Shown here piece after piece: positions 1-8,882 of a stretch of DNA of 21,929 nt (its first letter is position 1; every line of letters starts with the position of its first letter). Position numbers and translations under genes: made by a program. Source of the DNA: a virus. The notes under the pieces are model-generated. The model was not told the origin of the DNA, searched no databases, and saw only the letters and a program-made list of their open reading frames with translations. The stretch spans positions 3,584-25,512 of IMG/VR virus record IMGVR_UViG_3300003690_000089. One strand, given 5' to 3'.

Positions 1-3000
1 GATTCGACATACTTGAAGTGGCTGTGCCGAACAGCGGAAATGTCAAACTGACCACCGCCGACAGCGAACTCTCTTTCGACTGACCGGATCTGGTCCAGGA
101 AGTTCTCCCGGAAGAGCACAGCCTCAGCCGCCTCAGTAGACTCAAACATGATGGGGAACGGTTGCTTCCCACCCTCCTTGCTGGACGCGGCGATAAAGTC
201 ATCAACGTAACCCTCAATGGTGCCGTCGCGTAAAGCACCGCGAATCCCCTTGGAGAACTCAACCTGAACCTTAGAGCCGTCAGCAAACATGCCTCCAAGC
301 CTGGTCTCAAGCGCAGCCTCTGCCGCCTCGGGCGTCAGCCTCGCATGATTCATGATGTACTCTTCGCGGGTCATCTCCCACGGCAAGCTGTCTGCGGTTG
401 CGGCCAGCCTCTCCCCCGGCATCACCGGAAGTGGATTTCGCAGGCTGTACTTTTGCCCCGCTACAGCATATGGGTCTCGACTGTAGAGCCGGGTGATGTG
501 GTCGTGCTCGTACTTGAGCATATCGCGAAGAATGGGCCAGTCAGCCTCTTTAACATTACGGAGACGCTCTGCTACCCGGTAGACAAACTCACCGGCAGCG
601 CCATCCGCTTCCCGCATTCCTGTTTGCCATGCATCCGCCAAGCGGTTGTTTCTGTCGTACCACCAGGCCCTCGCCCTCACTTTGCTGACCTTAAATAGGC
701 CGGGGATGCCGATGGAACCTGGGCCGTCGAGTATCCAATGAATACCGCGATTGGCGAGGGCAAGCTGACCGAAGACCGGAAGCGAATACATGGCGGACTG
801 ACGAATGAAATCCGCCATGTCCGAGAGGGCCTTGCCATCGTTTGCCAGGTCCCTGGCCCTCTTTGGGATGCCGGCCTGCCTGATCGCCGTGCGCCGCTGT
901 CGGCTTACCTGTCTCGCCTGGTGCCTAAGGGCCTTCCTGTGGGCCATCTTTGTAAAGAGAAGTTCGACAATACCAGCCTCGCCGGCCTTTCCGTATATCA
1001 GACCCTGAAGCTCGTCGATCTGTTGCGCAAGATCTGGCACCGCTAACTTGTCCAGCTCGTGCTGCCTTACTCTGATGTCACGCAGCTTCGCCTCCAACTC
1101 GGCCACCCTGGCGGTTTTGCCCTTCTTGCGCGCCCTGGACAGCGCCGACTTGGTTCTCTTCCACTCCAACTTGAGTTCTGTGTCGAGGATCTGCCGACCA
1201 GACCCCCTGGCGTTGACGTTAAAAGCTTCGCCCGCCTCCAGGGTTTTCTCGTGGCGAAGCATTCTGTTGTTGGTCCTGTGAAAGTTTTTGTTGACGACAT
1301 TGTTCAGGCCGTCAAGCTTGCCCTTCAGTAGCTCATTCAGGGTCTTTATCGCCTCGGAAACCTCTGCGTTCTGGGCGACAAGGGTCGCGGCAAACTCTTT
1401 TTCGTCTGCCGAGAGATGCACTCGCTCTTCCAGGAGGATATCGTCGGTCACCTCCAGAGCGCTTCTCCCGGCCCTGGCATCCTTTAGTTGGAACTTGGCG
1501 CTCTTCAACTGGGCCTTGGCTGATTCGACGGCGGTCTTTCGCGCTTTGCCAAACACAACAACATCCTCACCGAGGAGTTGTCTGGCCCTGGTCAACAAAC
1601 GACCGGCCCCCTCTTCCGCCCGCCAACTCGCGACCTTGGTCACCCTCGGCATGGCCTTGGCGTCTTTAAGTGCTTGTTCCGCAGTCTTTACCGCTTTCTC
1701 TGCGGCTGAGATGGCCGCCGCTTTCCGCGCTTCCACCTGCTTTGCCTCAAAGGCGCTCCTGCCGGTGCCCCTAACCCCCTGCTCACGAGAGGCTTTTGTG
1801 TATTTGGCCGTTGCCTCTTTTATCGCAAGATTCCTCGCCTTGCCATCGGGCATGGCCTTGGCCCGCTCCAGCCCTGCCGTTGCCTTCTTCATGGCCTCTG
1901 TTGTTGGCTTGGTGTACTTGGCCTTGTCCATCGTAAGCCGCGCCTCATCGATTGCGATGGCTCTCTCCGCAACCTGGCGATGCGTCTTTGTCGGCATGGC
2001 CCTTGCCTCTTTCATGAGCATCTCAGCACTCTCTACCATCTGCCTGAGACCATTCGTCTCTGCTTCTGCAAGAAGCCGCGCGCTTGAGATTGCCCTGGAT
2101 GCCATGATCCGGGCTGGCAACATTGCGATGTCCGCCGCCATCAGTATATCCAGGAACACCTTGAACGCGCCTTCATTGAAGACAGCCGCTGGATCCTTGA
2201 AGTACATCTTGTATCGGTGACCAAGATGGTCGCCCATCTGACCAAGGAGGTCTCCAGACGCCTTGAGTTTGGTCTCGGTATCAATGTTTGGATCGCTCCA
2301 GTACGAGGCTACCTGACCAAGACCGCGAACAAGATGAACCGCAACCACCGCTGCCCCTGGTATTTCGAGCATGGTGTTCTTGACTGCTTTGTTCCACTCA
2401 AATGCCGATTCTACTTGGCTGGGCATCCTGCGCTGATCGATATATCCGAGACCCTCTGGCACCCGAACGCCTTGCTGACGTGCCGCCTCCCACATCAACG
2501 GCATCATGACATCGGCATTCTTCCAGGCGAACTCAGCCATGGAGTCTTCAACATCATCAAATATGGTCCTTCGGCCAGTAACAAAGTGTTCGCCAAATCC
2601 GAGCACACCCCGCATTCCGCTTGGTAGCCACTCTGTAAGGGAAAGTTCAACAATGTCTAGCGTTGCGCTCACAAGCCCCTTTGCCCGCCTGTAGCCGGGA
2701 TCCACCGCAGACCCCAACAAAGACCCGACGGAAGCAGTCCAGTTCCAGTAGGTCTCATTGGGGTCTATATCAACACTACCAAACACGTTGGGGAAGGCCT
2801 TGGCCAGGAACTGCTGCGGAATCGAGTACATCCCGTAGTAGGCCCTCGCAAAACCCTCATAGTAGAACCAGGGATCGTCGACATCGGCACCAGCCTGGCG
2901 ACCGAATGGTCCCCAGGTCATCCTCATCTCACCGAGACCACGGGCATAGGCACCCTCCCGCACCATGCTCTCAAAGGTCTGCTCTGCTCGTTCCTTGAAG

Positions 3001-4058
3001 ACCCTGTCAGCCGTCCTATTGACCGCCTTAAAGTGCTCGGCCTGCTGCTTTCTGTTCTCGCGGTACCCCTTTGCCGTTTGAGCCGCGTTGAAAAGATCAA
3101 CCCAGTCCTCTTCAGGCCCCTCCTTCTTCGGAAGCATCTTGACCGTGGCCTCTTCGATAACCTTGCCGTCCCTGTCTCGACTTGCCGGCACGTAGGTTGG
3201 CACATCTTCGCCCACCCTGGCGTTCTTCCAGGCAGGCATATCCTCGAGCCTGGTGGCGATTTGCAACGGTGGGAGGGCAAGCGCCAGGTACCTTTGCATT
3301 GAAGGGCCGTCCCTGCCTTGTACACCGGCGAGCGCTCGTAGCGTTTCAGCCTTTTCCTTCTCTCTCTGCGCGAGGAGCCACTCCCTTGTCTCCTTGTCAT
3401 TGTAATCCGGGACAATGGATCCATCCGGCAACTGCACGTATTCTATCGGCGGCTGACCCTGCTCCCTGAGGAGCTTCTTGGCCTTCGCCGTATAGCCGCC
3501 GACACGGAGCGGCTTCCGCTTCAGATCGCTTACTATCCTGAGCGTCTCTTTGCTGTACTCATCGACCGCCGTCTGCACTTTCCCTAGCTCGCCGCTGGCC
3601 TGCAACTCCTCAAGGAGCTTGCCGTAAGGAACCCACGACAGACCGGCTTCGCTGTATGCCGCAGCGTTTTCCCGGGTCTCGGCAAAATACGGACCCCGCA
3701 ACCCAACCGGGTCAAGGCCGAGCTTGATTACCTCCTCGCCCTTGCCGAGGATCATCCGCTTCATTTGTCCTGGGGTGAACTTCTCCCCTTCTGGCGACGT
3801 AAACACCGGCTCGCCCGTGGGGCCCTGCACCCCCGGGGGGAGATGCTCCCACGGTTCGGGCTTTTCTTCAGGGAGAGGGGGGAGTTGGTACGGACCCTTC
3901 TCCTCTTCAGAGAGAGGGGGGAGTTGGTACGGACCCTTTTCTTCAGGCTGGGCAACCACCTCTTCTTCAGAGAGAGGGGGGAGTTGGTAGGGCCTTTCCC
4001 TTTTCTTCTTCTCCTCCTCTTCCTCAGGGAGGGGAGGAAGCTGGTAGGGTCCTGCCAC
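1..4058 (-). CDS. Giant internal virion / polyvalent-type protein, 3' end outside window
   Basis: I read one uninterrupted frame of 1352 codons from a GTG at 4058 to the left edge, with no stop, so the protein is longer than seen. The start is chosen because AGGA (4067-4070) lies 8 nt upstream and the 746-aa gene ends 3 nt before it; the first in-frame ATG is only at codon 99. In order: four PYQLPPL repeats separated by acidic linkers (residues 4-65); a mixed charged region; a Trp/Tyr-rich stretch (about 375-460); hydrophobic helices near 565-585 and 630-660; an Ala/Lys/Glu-rich coiled-coil region (about 660-1010) with repeated RAMP/KAMP and AKYTK motifs; then a more globular part containing PWEMTREEY. 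Position after two proline-rich internal proteins suggests an ejection protein, like T7 gp16 (1318 aa) in place and size. PWEMTREEY-like text recalls large phage polyvalent proteins, but that is inference. No enzyme active site is recognised in the visible part. Confidence 0.8.
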   Translation of the reverse strand, partial: MAGPYQLPPLPEEEEEKKKRERPYQLPPLSEEEVVAQPEEKGPYQLPPLSEEEKGPYQLPPLPEEKPEPWEHLPPGVQGPTGEPVFTSPEGEKFTPGQMKRMILGKGEEVIKLGLDPVGLRGPYFAETRENAAAYSEAGLSWVPYGKLLEELQASGELGKVQTAVDEYSKETLRIVSDLKRKPLRVGGYTAKAKKLLREQGQPPIEYVQLPDGSIVPDYNDKETREWLLAQREKEKAETLRALAGVQGRDGPSMQRYLALALPPLQIATRLEDMPAWKNARVGEDVPTYVPASRDRDGKVIEEATVKMLPKKEGPEEDWVDLFNAAQTAKGYRENRKQQAEHFKAVNRTADRVFKERAEQTFESMVREGAYARGLGEMRMTWGPFGRQAGADVDDPWFYYEGFARAYYGMYSIPQQFLAKAFPNVFGSVDIDPNETYWNWTASVGSLLGSAVDPGYRRAKGLVSATLDIVELSLTEWLPSGMRGVLGFGEHFVTGRRTIFDDVEDSMAEFAWKNADVMMPLMWEAARQQGVRVPEGLGYIDQRRMPSQVESAFEWNKAVKNTMLEIPGAAVVAVHLVRGLGQVASYWSDPNIDTETKLKASGDLLGQMGDHLGHRYKMYFKDPAAVFNEGAFKVFLDILMAADIAMLPARIMASRAISSARLLAEAETNGLRQMVESAEMLMKEARAMPTKTHRQVAERAIAIDEARLTMDKAKYTKPTTEAMKKATAGLERAKAMPDGKARNLAIKEATAKYTKASREQGVRGTGRSAFEAKQVEARKAAAISAAEKAVKTAEQALKDAKAMPRVTKVASWRAEEGAGRLLTRARQLLGEDVVVFGKARKTAVESAKAQLKSAKFQLKDARAGRSALEVTDDILLEERVHLSADEKEFAATLVAQNAEVSEAIKTLNELLKGKLDGLNNVVNKNFHRTNNRMLRHEKTLEAGEAFNVNARGSGRQILDTELKLEWKRTKSALSRARKKGKTARVAELEAKLRDIRVRQHELDKLAVPDLAQQIDELQGLIYGKAGEAGIVELLFTKMAHRKALRHQARQVSRQRRTAIRQAGIPKRARDLANDGKALSDMADFIRQSAMYSLPVFGQLALANRGIHWILDGPGSIGIPGLFKVSKVRARAWWYDRNNRLADAWQTGMREADGAAGEFVYRVAERLRNVKEADWPILRDMLKYEHDHITRLYSRDPYAVAGQKYSLRNPLPVMPGERLAATADSLPWEMTREEYIMNHARLTPEAAEAALETRLGGMFADGSKVQVEFSKGIRGALRDGTIEGYVDDFIAASSKEGGKQPFPIMFESTEAAEAVLFRENFLDQIRSVEREFAVGGGQFDISAVRHSHFKYVE
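3864..4049 (-). repeat. Fourfold PYQLPPL-(S/P)-EE coding repeat
   Basis: The N-terminus of the giant gene carries PYQLPPL four times, at residues 4-10, 23-29, 43-49 and 56-62, each followed by S or P and then an acidic run (EEE or EEK). The three copies nearest the capsid-distal side share almost the same DNA, while the first copy uses other codons (CAGCTTCCTCCC against CAACTCCCCCCT). Spacing is 19, 20 and 13 residues. A fifth, decayed copy may exist around residues 69-76 (PWEHLPPG). Confidence 0.9.
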
Positions 4059-4061
4059 TAT

Positions 4062-6302
4062 CTACTTCCTGACCAGATGTTCTATTTTCTTGAAGGCCTT
4101 CTCTACGGCCTTGGTGACATCTCCTCCCGACGCATTCATTGCATCCTCGAGGACTTTTTCAACAGTCGACTCCTTCCCGCCTATCCTTACCTTTGTCCCT
4201 TTTTTCGACTGTTCATTAAGGAAGGCGTGCTTATTAGCGGTAGTCCAACCCTTGGTGCTTACCCTTTTGCCGGTGGGCGCTTCTGTTGTTTGTTTGGGTG
4301 GCAGCGTCATCTTCAACTCAGGCTGCTTCTTTACATCTGTTGGATCTATCCCTTCTTCCTTAGTGTCTTTCTGTGAAGCCATTAGGTTTTGAAGCATTGC
4401 CTCCGCTGAGGACATGGCGTTCGGACCCAGCGGCTCGAAGTTTACGAGCTTTTTGGAAAAAGCAGTGCCCGCGTACATCCTCTCTCGCGTATCCATAATT
4501 GATTTAATTCTTGCTTTGATTAACTCCTTCGAAACCCCCTGGAGGTGCTTTTTGCTTTGAAGGCGCAGGCTCAATGCATGTTTGAGGTTCATCATTTCTA
4601 CGGCAAAATCTTGCTGTTCCTCCACGCTCAGGTTCTTGAACCCCTGAGTTTTGGTTAGAATCACCACCGCATGCGCTCGATCTGCCAGCTTTTGCGTTGT
4701 CTTGTTCTTAAACTTCTCCGCAACGACGGCCAGCTTGCCGGAATACTCAGCTCGATAACGACCAACATCCAGGCCTTCCGCCTTGAGGGAAGCCCATATC
4801 TTTTCTGAGGCTTCTGGGGTGCCATTCATTATCGCCTGCGCCACATGCGCGGTGGTCCATGTCTGCCCTGTTTCCTTGGTCATCTGCGCAGCCACGTTGC
4901 CCACCACCACAGAGTTTTCCGTCATCATCTTTTTTATGGACGCAGCGGCTGCCTTGAGGGCCGCTTTGCTGGGCTCTGGCGGCTTGTCACCCGCTGGCGG
5001 TTTCTTCCCCCTCCAGCCGGGGGCTCGGAGGTTGGCCCACTCTTTGGATGTCTTGCCCGCTGCCGTAAAGAAATCAAACGCGTTACCGCTCTTCAGCGCT
5101 TTGTCAGTTATCTGGAACCGGTGCATAAACTTTCTGAGGCGACCCCTTCTCTCTTTCGGGGTGGTGTCCTTGATCGCTCCGGTGATTGCCTTGATCTCAT
5201 CAAACATCGCCTTTCTTTTGGCGATCACTAGCTTTTCCTCCGCTATCTCCTGTTGGCGGACGAACTGCTTTGCTTGAATCTGGGCCATCCTTCTGAGGCG
5301 GTATTCCTTTGGCTTTGTCTTCTTGAGCCCTGGGTCAATTAGGTCTGGGGCCACGACCCCCTTGATGGCCGCTTCTACCTTTGCCTGGGGTGTGTCCGCT
5401 GGCTCACCGTAGGCGTCTCCCAGCAAGGCCTCCGGGGAGCGGGTGCGAAGGAATCGTTCAGCCTCCTCAACCTGTCTGACTGCCGCCTCCTCCTTCGTGG
5501 CCGGTGGTCTCCCCTCTAAACCAAGCTCAGCCGGCGCAGCGGGCGCATACCCGCGCTCTTCAGCCATGGATGGCGGCGGGGGCATGTCCAGAAGCGCGCC
5601 TTTGAACATCTCAGGCTGAAGCCCTCTCGGTGCCTCTCTGGGTAGCGGTGGTGCCGGCTGTCGAGCTACGTCCGGCAACGGAAGGCCTGGCGCTACCACC
5701 GGCGCGGCCCTCGGGGGCTCAAGTCCTGCTGCGGGCTGTACTCCCATCGCCATGGACGGCGGGGGGCGCTCCCCAAGCTCAGTCCTTGGGATCTCCGGCG
5801 CAAGTTCAGGCGGTCCAACAAATTCAGAGGGTTGCTGCATCGCCTGAGCGAGTTCCTGGCCTATGACCTGGGCAGACTGTAGGTTGCGAGCCGCCTGCAT
5901 CTTTGCCTGGTTAGCACTCGCCTGCTTCTGCTCAGCATCAGAGAAGCCAATGATGGCATCCATCGTGTATTCGTTTAACTTGTTCTTTGTTCTTAGTGTC
6001 TTAAGCGCCTCGCCAGCCGTTTCGGTTTTGACTCCCGTCAGCTTAGTGGTGGCTTTCGCCTGGGCGATACGGGCCTGAGCTGCCGGAAACTCCTGAGCAA
6101 TGCGCTCAGCGCCAAGCCCAACAGTGCTCTTTATGACCTGACCAAGCGCAGCCTCACCAACGCGCTCCCAGAACCCCGGCTTGGCGCGCTCCTGTGCTTC
6201 AATCGCCTTGTCCTGTCTGAAAGCGGCCCCACGCTGCCTGGCCAACTCGGTCAGGTAGCCAGGGGCAATGTTTGGAACTGTTCCGTATTGTGATCGTGGC
6301 AT
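4062..6302 (-). CDS. Putative internal virion (ejection) protein, 746 aa
   Basis: The ATG at 6302 follows GAGGG with about 8 nt spacing and sits 22 nt after the 676-aa gene. The protein is basic and mostly helical. Residues 1-60 hold an amphipathic helix with FWERVGEAALGQV; about 80-165 are rich in Ala, Gln and Lys; 165-265 are rich in proline with repeated PPPSMA motifs; about 290-480 are charged coiled coil with IDPGLKK; the C-terminal end (about 680-746) is Lys-rich with GWTTANKHAF. There is no signal peptide and no recognised enzyme motif. The place between another proline-rich protein and a giant protein at the end of the morphogenesis cluster, and the length of 746 aa beside 747 for T7 gp15, support an ejected core protein. 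Homology to gp15 is not shown. It ends in TAG, three bases before the GTG of the giant gene and in the same frame. Confidence 0.75.
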   Translation of the reverse strand: MPRSQYGTVPNIAPGYLTELARQRGAAFRQDKAIEAQERAKPGFWERVGEAALGQVIKSTVGLGAERIAQEFPAAQARIAQAKATTKLTGVKTETAGEALKTLRTKNKLNEYTMDAIIGFSDAEQKQASANQAKMQAARNLQSAQVIGQELAQAMQQPSEFVGPPELAPEIPRTELGERPPPSMAMGVQPAAGLEPPRAAPVVAPGLPLPDVARQPAPPLPREAPRGLQPEMFKGALLDMPPPPSMAEERGYAPAAPAELGLEGRPPATKEEAAVRQVEEAERFLRTRSPEALLGDAYGEPADTPQAKVEAAIKGVVAPDLIDPGLKKTKPKEYRLRRMAQIQAKQFVRQQEIAEEKLVIAKRKAMFDEIKAITGAIKDTTPKERRGRLRKFMHRFQITDKALKSGNAFDFFTAAGKTSKEWANLRAPGWRGKKPPAGDKPPEPSKAALKAAAASIKKMMTENSVVVGNVAAQMTKETGQTWTTAHVAQAIMNGTPEASEKIWASLKAEGLDVGRYRAEYSGKLAVVAEKFKNKTTQKLADRAHAVVILTKTQGFKNLSVEEQQDFAVEMMNLKHALSLRLQSKKHLQGVSKELIKARIKSIMDTRERMYAGTAFSKKLVNFEPLGPNAMSSAEAMLQNLMASQKDTKEEGIDPTDVKKQPELKMTLPPKQTTEAPTGKRVSTKGWTTANKHAFLNEQSKKGTKVRIGGKESTVEKVLEDAMNASGGDVTKAVEKAFKKIEHLVRK

Positions 6303-6324
6303 TTGTTAATCCCTCACCCTCTAC

Positions 6325-8355
6325 TTATGCGTAGTACGCCCCTCCATGGGTCCAACCATATTCTTCTTTCAGCCACGCACCAAATTTTGCAGTCCAGAGC
6401 TGGCCGTCTGGTTTTACCATGTTGTGTCCCGTCTTTTGATAGAACGCTTTCTCGAGTGCCTCCTGTACTTCCTGGGGAGCATTTTCCCACTTCTTCGCGA
6501 CCATGGTGGCCTTGTCGGATCCGACGGGTGCGTTCATCTTCCAGCCCTTGTGTTCGACTTCTCCACCCTGAAGATCTGGATCCTTCAACCCAAGACGGAC
6601 GATCCCGGTCTCCTTGTCTGTGTAGGTGTAGAGATTCGCCATTACCTCAGCGGCACTCATCGGCGCGTCAGGCTTACCGTCTCCGTCGGTATCGTGAACC
6701 AGCTCGGTCATGGCATTGAAGGCATATGACATTGCATCATCGTCGTATGCCTGCGCCATGGCAGCCATGTTGTTGAGCTTGGTCCATTCGTCGGCAAGGA
6801 CATTCTGGTCTTTTTCGTACTTGAACTTATCCTTCTCAAGAGCGCTCATCTCGTCAAAGATGTCTTTGCGGTTCTGCTCGCTCATCATCTGACCGTACAT
6901 CGACATATAGGCCTTCATCTTGTTGAGCTTCTCATCGATGGCCAGCTTGGCGTTCTCAAACCGCAGGTTAGCGACCGCTGCCACTGTCTGCGATGCAATC
7001 TGCCCCATGCCCGCGCCCGCAATGCCAGACGCTCCTAAGCCACGAGAAGCCATCTGCTGAGCGAACTTGGACATTTGATCAGCCGACGCCATCTGAAGCT
7101 GCGCAATCTGCCCCTTAAGCTCCTCTTCAGGAATACCGGTGGACTGGGATAGATAGTCGGAGAACGCCTTCTCGTACTTCTGGTGCTGAGCTAGGGCCGT
7201 CTGGGTATCTCCGTGGCCGTATCCGTACTCAGTCACGCCTCCCGGTAAATCATCAGGGTCTGCGTCATTGCCGTATTTGTCGTAGTAGTTGCCATCCTCG
7301 TCCTGGTACCAGGAGTTGCCCTGATCATCTGTGAACTCCGTCCAGCCCTCCTGCTTGGCAAGCTCCTTTCCGGCCTGTTCCTCTGCCTCCAGGCCGGGTG
7401 TCGTCCCTTCTACAGTAACCTCCTCTTCCGCATCGGGCCATGTAGCCTCCTCCAGCTCACTGCCCGACGGCAACGCCTCTTCTTTTTCCTTAACGGCGCT
7501 CAGGTCTTTATATTCAGGCTTAGGCGGGGCCGCCTCGTAGGTGGGCTCGGGGTCTTCCTTGGTTCCATACACCGGTGGCGGCTCTTTTTCTTCATCGTAA
7601 ACCGGTGCAGCAGTCGCAGGTGCCTCCGGCGGCATCTCCAACACTTCCTCGACCTCGCTCGTTGGCGGCACGGCCGGTGCCCCTTCCTCAACATCCTCAT
7701 ACAACCCAGCCTGCTGGCCTGGAGCACCCCCAGGCTCTGGTTCTACCCCCTCGCCGGCACTGGGACCACCCAGCGGTGTCGGTCCGGGTGGAATCCCTGG
7801 ACCACCCTGCGCCTCAAGCATTTGCATTTTCTCGTCAGGAGGCTTGGGTATCGTTGGGTACTGCGTTGGCTGCCCACCCTGACCCTGAGCCATTGCATTC
7901 AAGTTATCCCACGCAGCCTGCTTGTCCTGACCCTGCGTTGGCTGCTGCATCTGACCCATGGCTGTTGCATTCAAGTTATCCCACGCAGTCTGCTTGTCCT
8001 GAGCAATAATCGCGGCGGCACGACGTCTTCTGTCCGCTTCAGTCATGCCAGCCGGCTGCATCTCACCCTGCACTGGCTGTCCCGGCCCGCCGCCCATGGC
8101 GGGAATTCCAGCGGGCGTCTGTTGGACTGCCGATTGAGGGGGAGCGCCGGATGGTCGCTGCGCAGGGTTGAACGGGCGTGTCTCTGGAATAGGGGGTGCG
8201 CCAGGCTTTGGCTGTCTTGCTCTCGCTGCCGCTGCCATCTTTAGCATGCCTCCCCCGCGAGGAGGTGCCGACGGACTCCGCTGGCCAGCGCCCATGGCCT
8301 CGTTTGCTCGCGGAAGCCGTGGGTTCTTGTAAGACTTTCTGTCATACATCGGCAT
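6325..8355 (-). CDS. Putative internal virion protein with proline-rich head and Ca-binding-like loop, 676 aa
   Basis: The ATG at 8355 has AGGAG 7 nt upstream, embedded in the stop of the preceding gene. Residues 1-120 are basic and rich in Pro, Gly, Ala. Residues 119-165 hold two tandem copies of a 24-residue unit (QDKQ-A/T-AWDNLNA core). Residues 170-330 are acidic and proline-rich, so probably disordered. Residues 340-370 contain aromatic and acidic text such as DEDGNYYDKYGN. Residues 385-500 are a predicted helical, Gln/Met/Ala-rich section with ASRGLGASGIAGAG, a type of motif seen in internal virion and minor structural phage proteins. Near residue 554, DTDGDGKPDA matches a calcium-binding EF-hand or thrombospondin-type loop. 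The C-terminus ends in a Trp/Tyr-rich tail. Function is inferred from position after the spike genes and before two further large proteins; no enzymatic domain is visible. Confidence 0.7.
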   Translation of the reverse strand: MPMYDRKSYKNPRLPRANEAMGAGQRSPSAPPRGGGMLKMAAAARARQPKPGAPPIPETRPFNPAQRPSGAPPQSAVQQTPAGIPAMGGGPGQPVQGEMQPAGMTEADRRRRAAAIIAQDKQTAWDNLNATAMGQMQQPTQGQDKQAAWDNLNAMAQGQGGQPTQYPTIPKPPDEKMQMLEAQGGPGIPPGPTPLGGPSAGEGVEPEPGGAPGQQAGLYEDVEEGAPAVPPTSEVEEVLEMPPEAPATAAPVYDEEKEPPPVYGTKEDPEPTYEAAPPKPEYKDLSAVKEKEEALPSGSELEEATWPDAEEEVTVEGTTPGLEAEEQAGKELAKQEGWTEFTDDQGNSWYQDEDGNYYDKYGNDADPDDLPGGVTEYGYGHGDTQTALAQHQKYEKAFSDYLSQSTGIPEEELKGQIAQLQMASADQMSKFAQQMASRGLGASGIAGAGMGQIASQTVAAVANLRFENAKLAIDEKLNKMKAYMSMYGQMMSEQNRKDIFDEMSALEKDKFKYEKDQNVLADEWTKLNNMAAMAQAYDDDAMSYAFNAMTELVHDTDGDGKPDAPMSAAEVMANLYTYTDKETGIVRLGLKDPDLQGGEVEHKGWKMNAPVGSDKATMVAKKWENAPQEVQEALEKAFYQKTGHNMVKPDGQLWTAKFGAWLKEEYGWTHGGAYYA
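7861..8002 (-). repeat. 72-bp tandem duplication inside the 676-aa gene
   Basis: The segment 7893-7930 recurs at 7965-8002 with a single C/T difference over 38 bases, and ctgcgttggctg at 7861-7872 recurs at 7933-7944. The offset is 72 bp in both cases, which keeps the reading frame and duplicates 24 residues around AWDNLNA. The middle of each unit has drifted (AMGQMQQ against AQGQGGQ). Confidence 0.93.
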
Positions 8356-8358
8356 GGG

Positions 8359-8880
8359 TTAGCTCCTGTTGTCCGCTTTGGCGAAAAGGCTGATTGTTAT
8401 GCCAGTCACGGAATTTCCAGCGGCCACGTACTCGATGTAAAAAGTATCACCAGCCGCAAATGTCGCCGTTGTGAATGTGGTCGCTTCGGTTAGCTCACCA
8501 TCCGCATCGGCTACAATTGCCGTCGCAACCAGCTTGGTTGAGCTTGTCGGAGGGAAGGCTGAACCGTTGTGCAGGTTGACTGTCACGCTACCCGGTGCGC
8601 CCGAATCTTGCAAAAAGACCTGAAGCGATAGGAATGTCCCGGTGCCCGAGCTGAACGTGCTCGGCACCTTGAAGCCTATTTGGCGCGTCTCTGGCAGGCT
8701 AGCGACCGACTCAACATGCCATGTCCAGCAGATGTTGTGGAGCGAGTTCTTGATGTATTGGTTCTCTAGACCGGTGCCGTCAAGGTAGGTGTTGATGGCC
8801 TCAAAGTTATTATTCAGGGCAACGGCCGCAACCGTTGCGCCTGGCACCAGGGTGGTATGCGCTATTGGGGTTCCTGCCAT
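8359..8880 (-). CDS. Small beta-rich tail fibre-like or virion protein, 173 aa
   Basis: The ATG at 8880 follows AGGAG with about 7 nt spacing and starts 2 nt after the spike gene stop. The N-terminus (residues 1-60) holds LVPGATVAAVALNNNF and GTGLENQYIKNS, the type of segment found at the start of podovirus fibre and adaptor proteins that describe their own oligomer anchor. Residues 65-173 alternate hydrophobic and Thr/Ser residues and look like a beta-sandwich. There is no signal peptide and no catalytic motif. Its place between the beta-helix protein and the first internal protein suggests an exposed tail component, possibly a receptor-binding partner of the spike. The exact role cannot be told from sequence. 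Confidence 0.6.
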   Translation of the reverse strand: MAGTPIAHTTLVPGATVAAVALNNNFEAINTYLDGTGLENQYIKNSLHNICWTWHVESVASLPETRQIGFKVPSTFSSGTGTFLSLQVFLQDSGAPGSVTVNLHNGSAFPPTSSTKLVATAIVADADGELTEATTFTTATFAAGDTFYIEYVAAGNSVTGITISLFAKADNRS

Positions 8881-8882
8881 AT

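Noticed and set aside
1288-2220. 310-codon open frame on the plus strand
   Set aside because: It mirrors the Ala/Lys-rich coiled-coil part of the giant minus-strand gene; its product is Ser/Ala-rich with no ribosome site.
2924-3424. 166-codon frame on the minus strand
   Set aside because: It lies within the giant gene in another frame, is Arg/Ser-rich and has no independent start signal.
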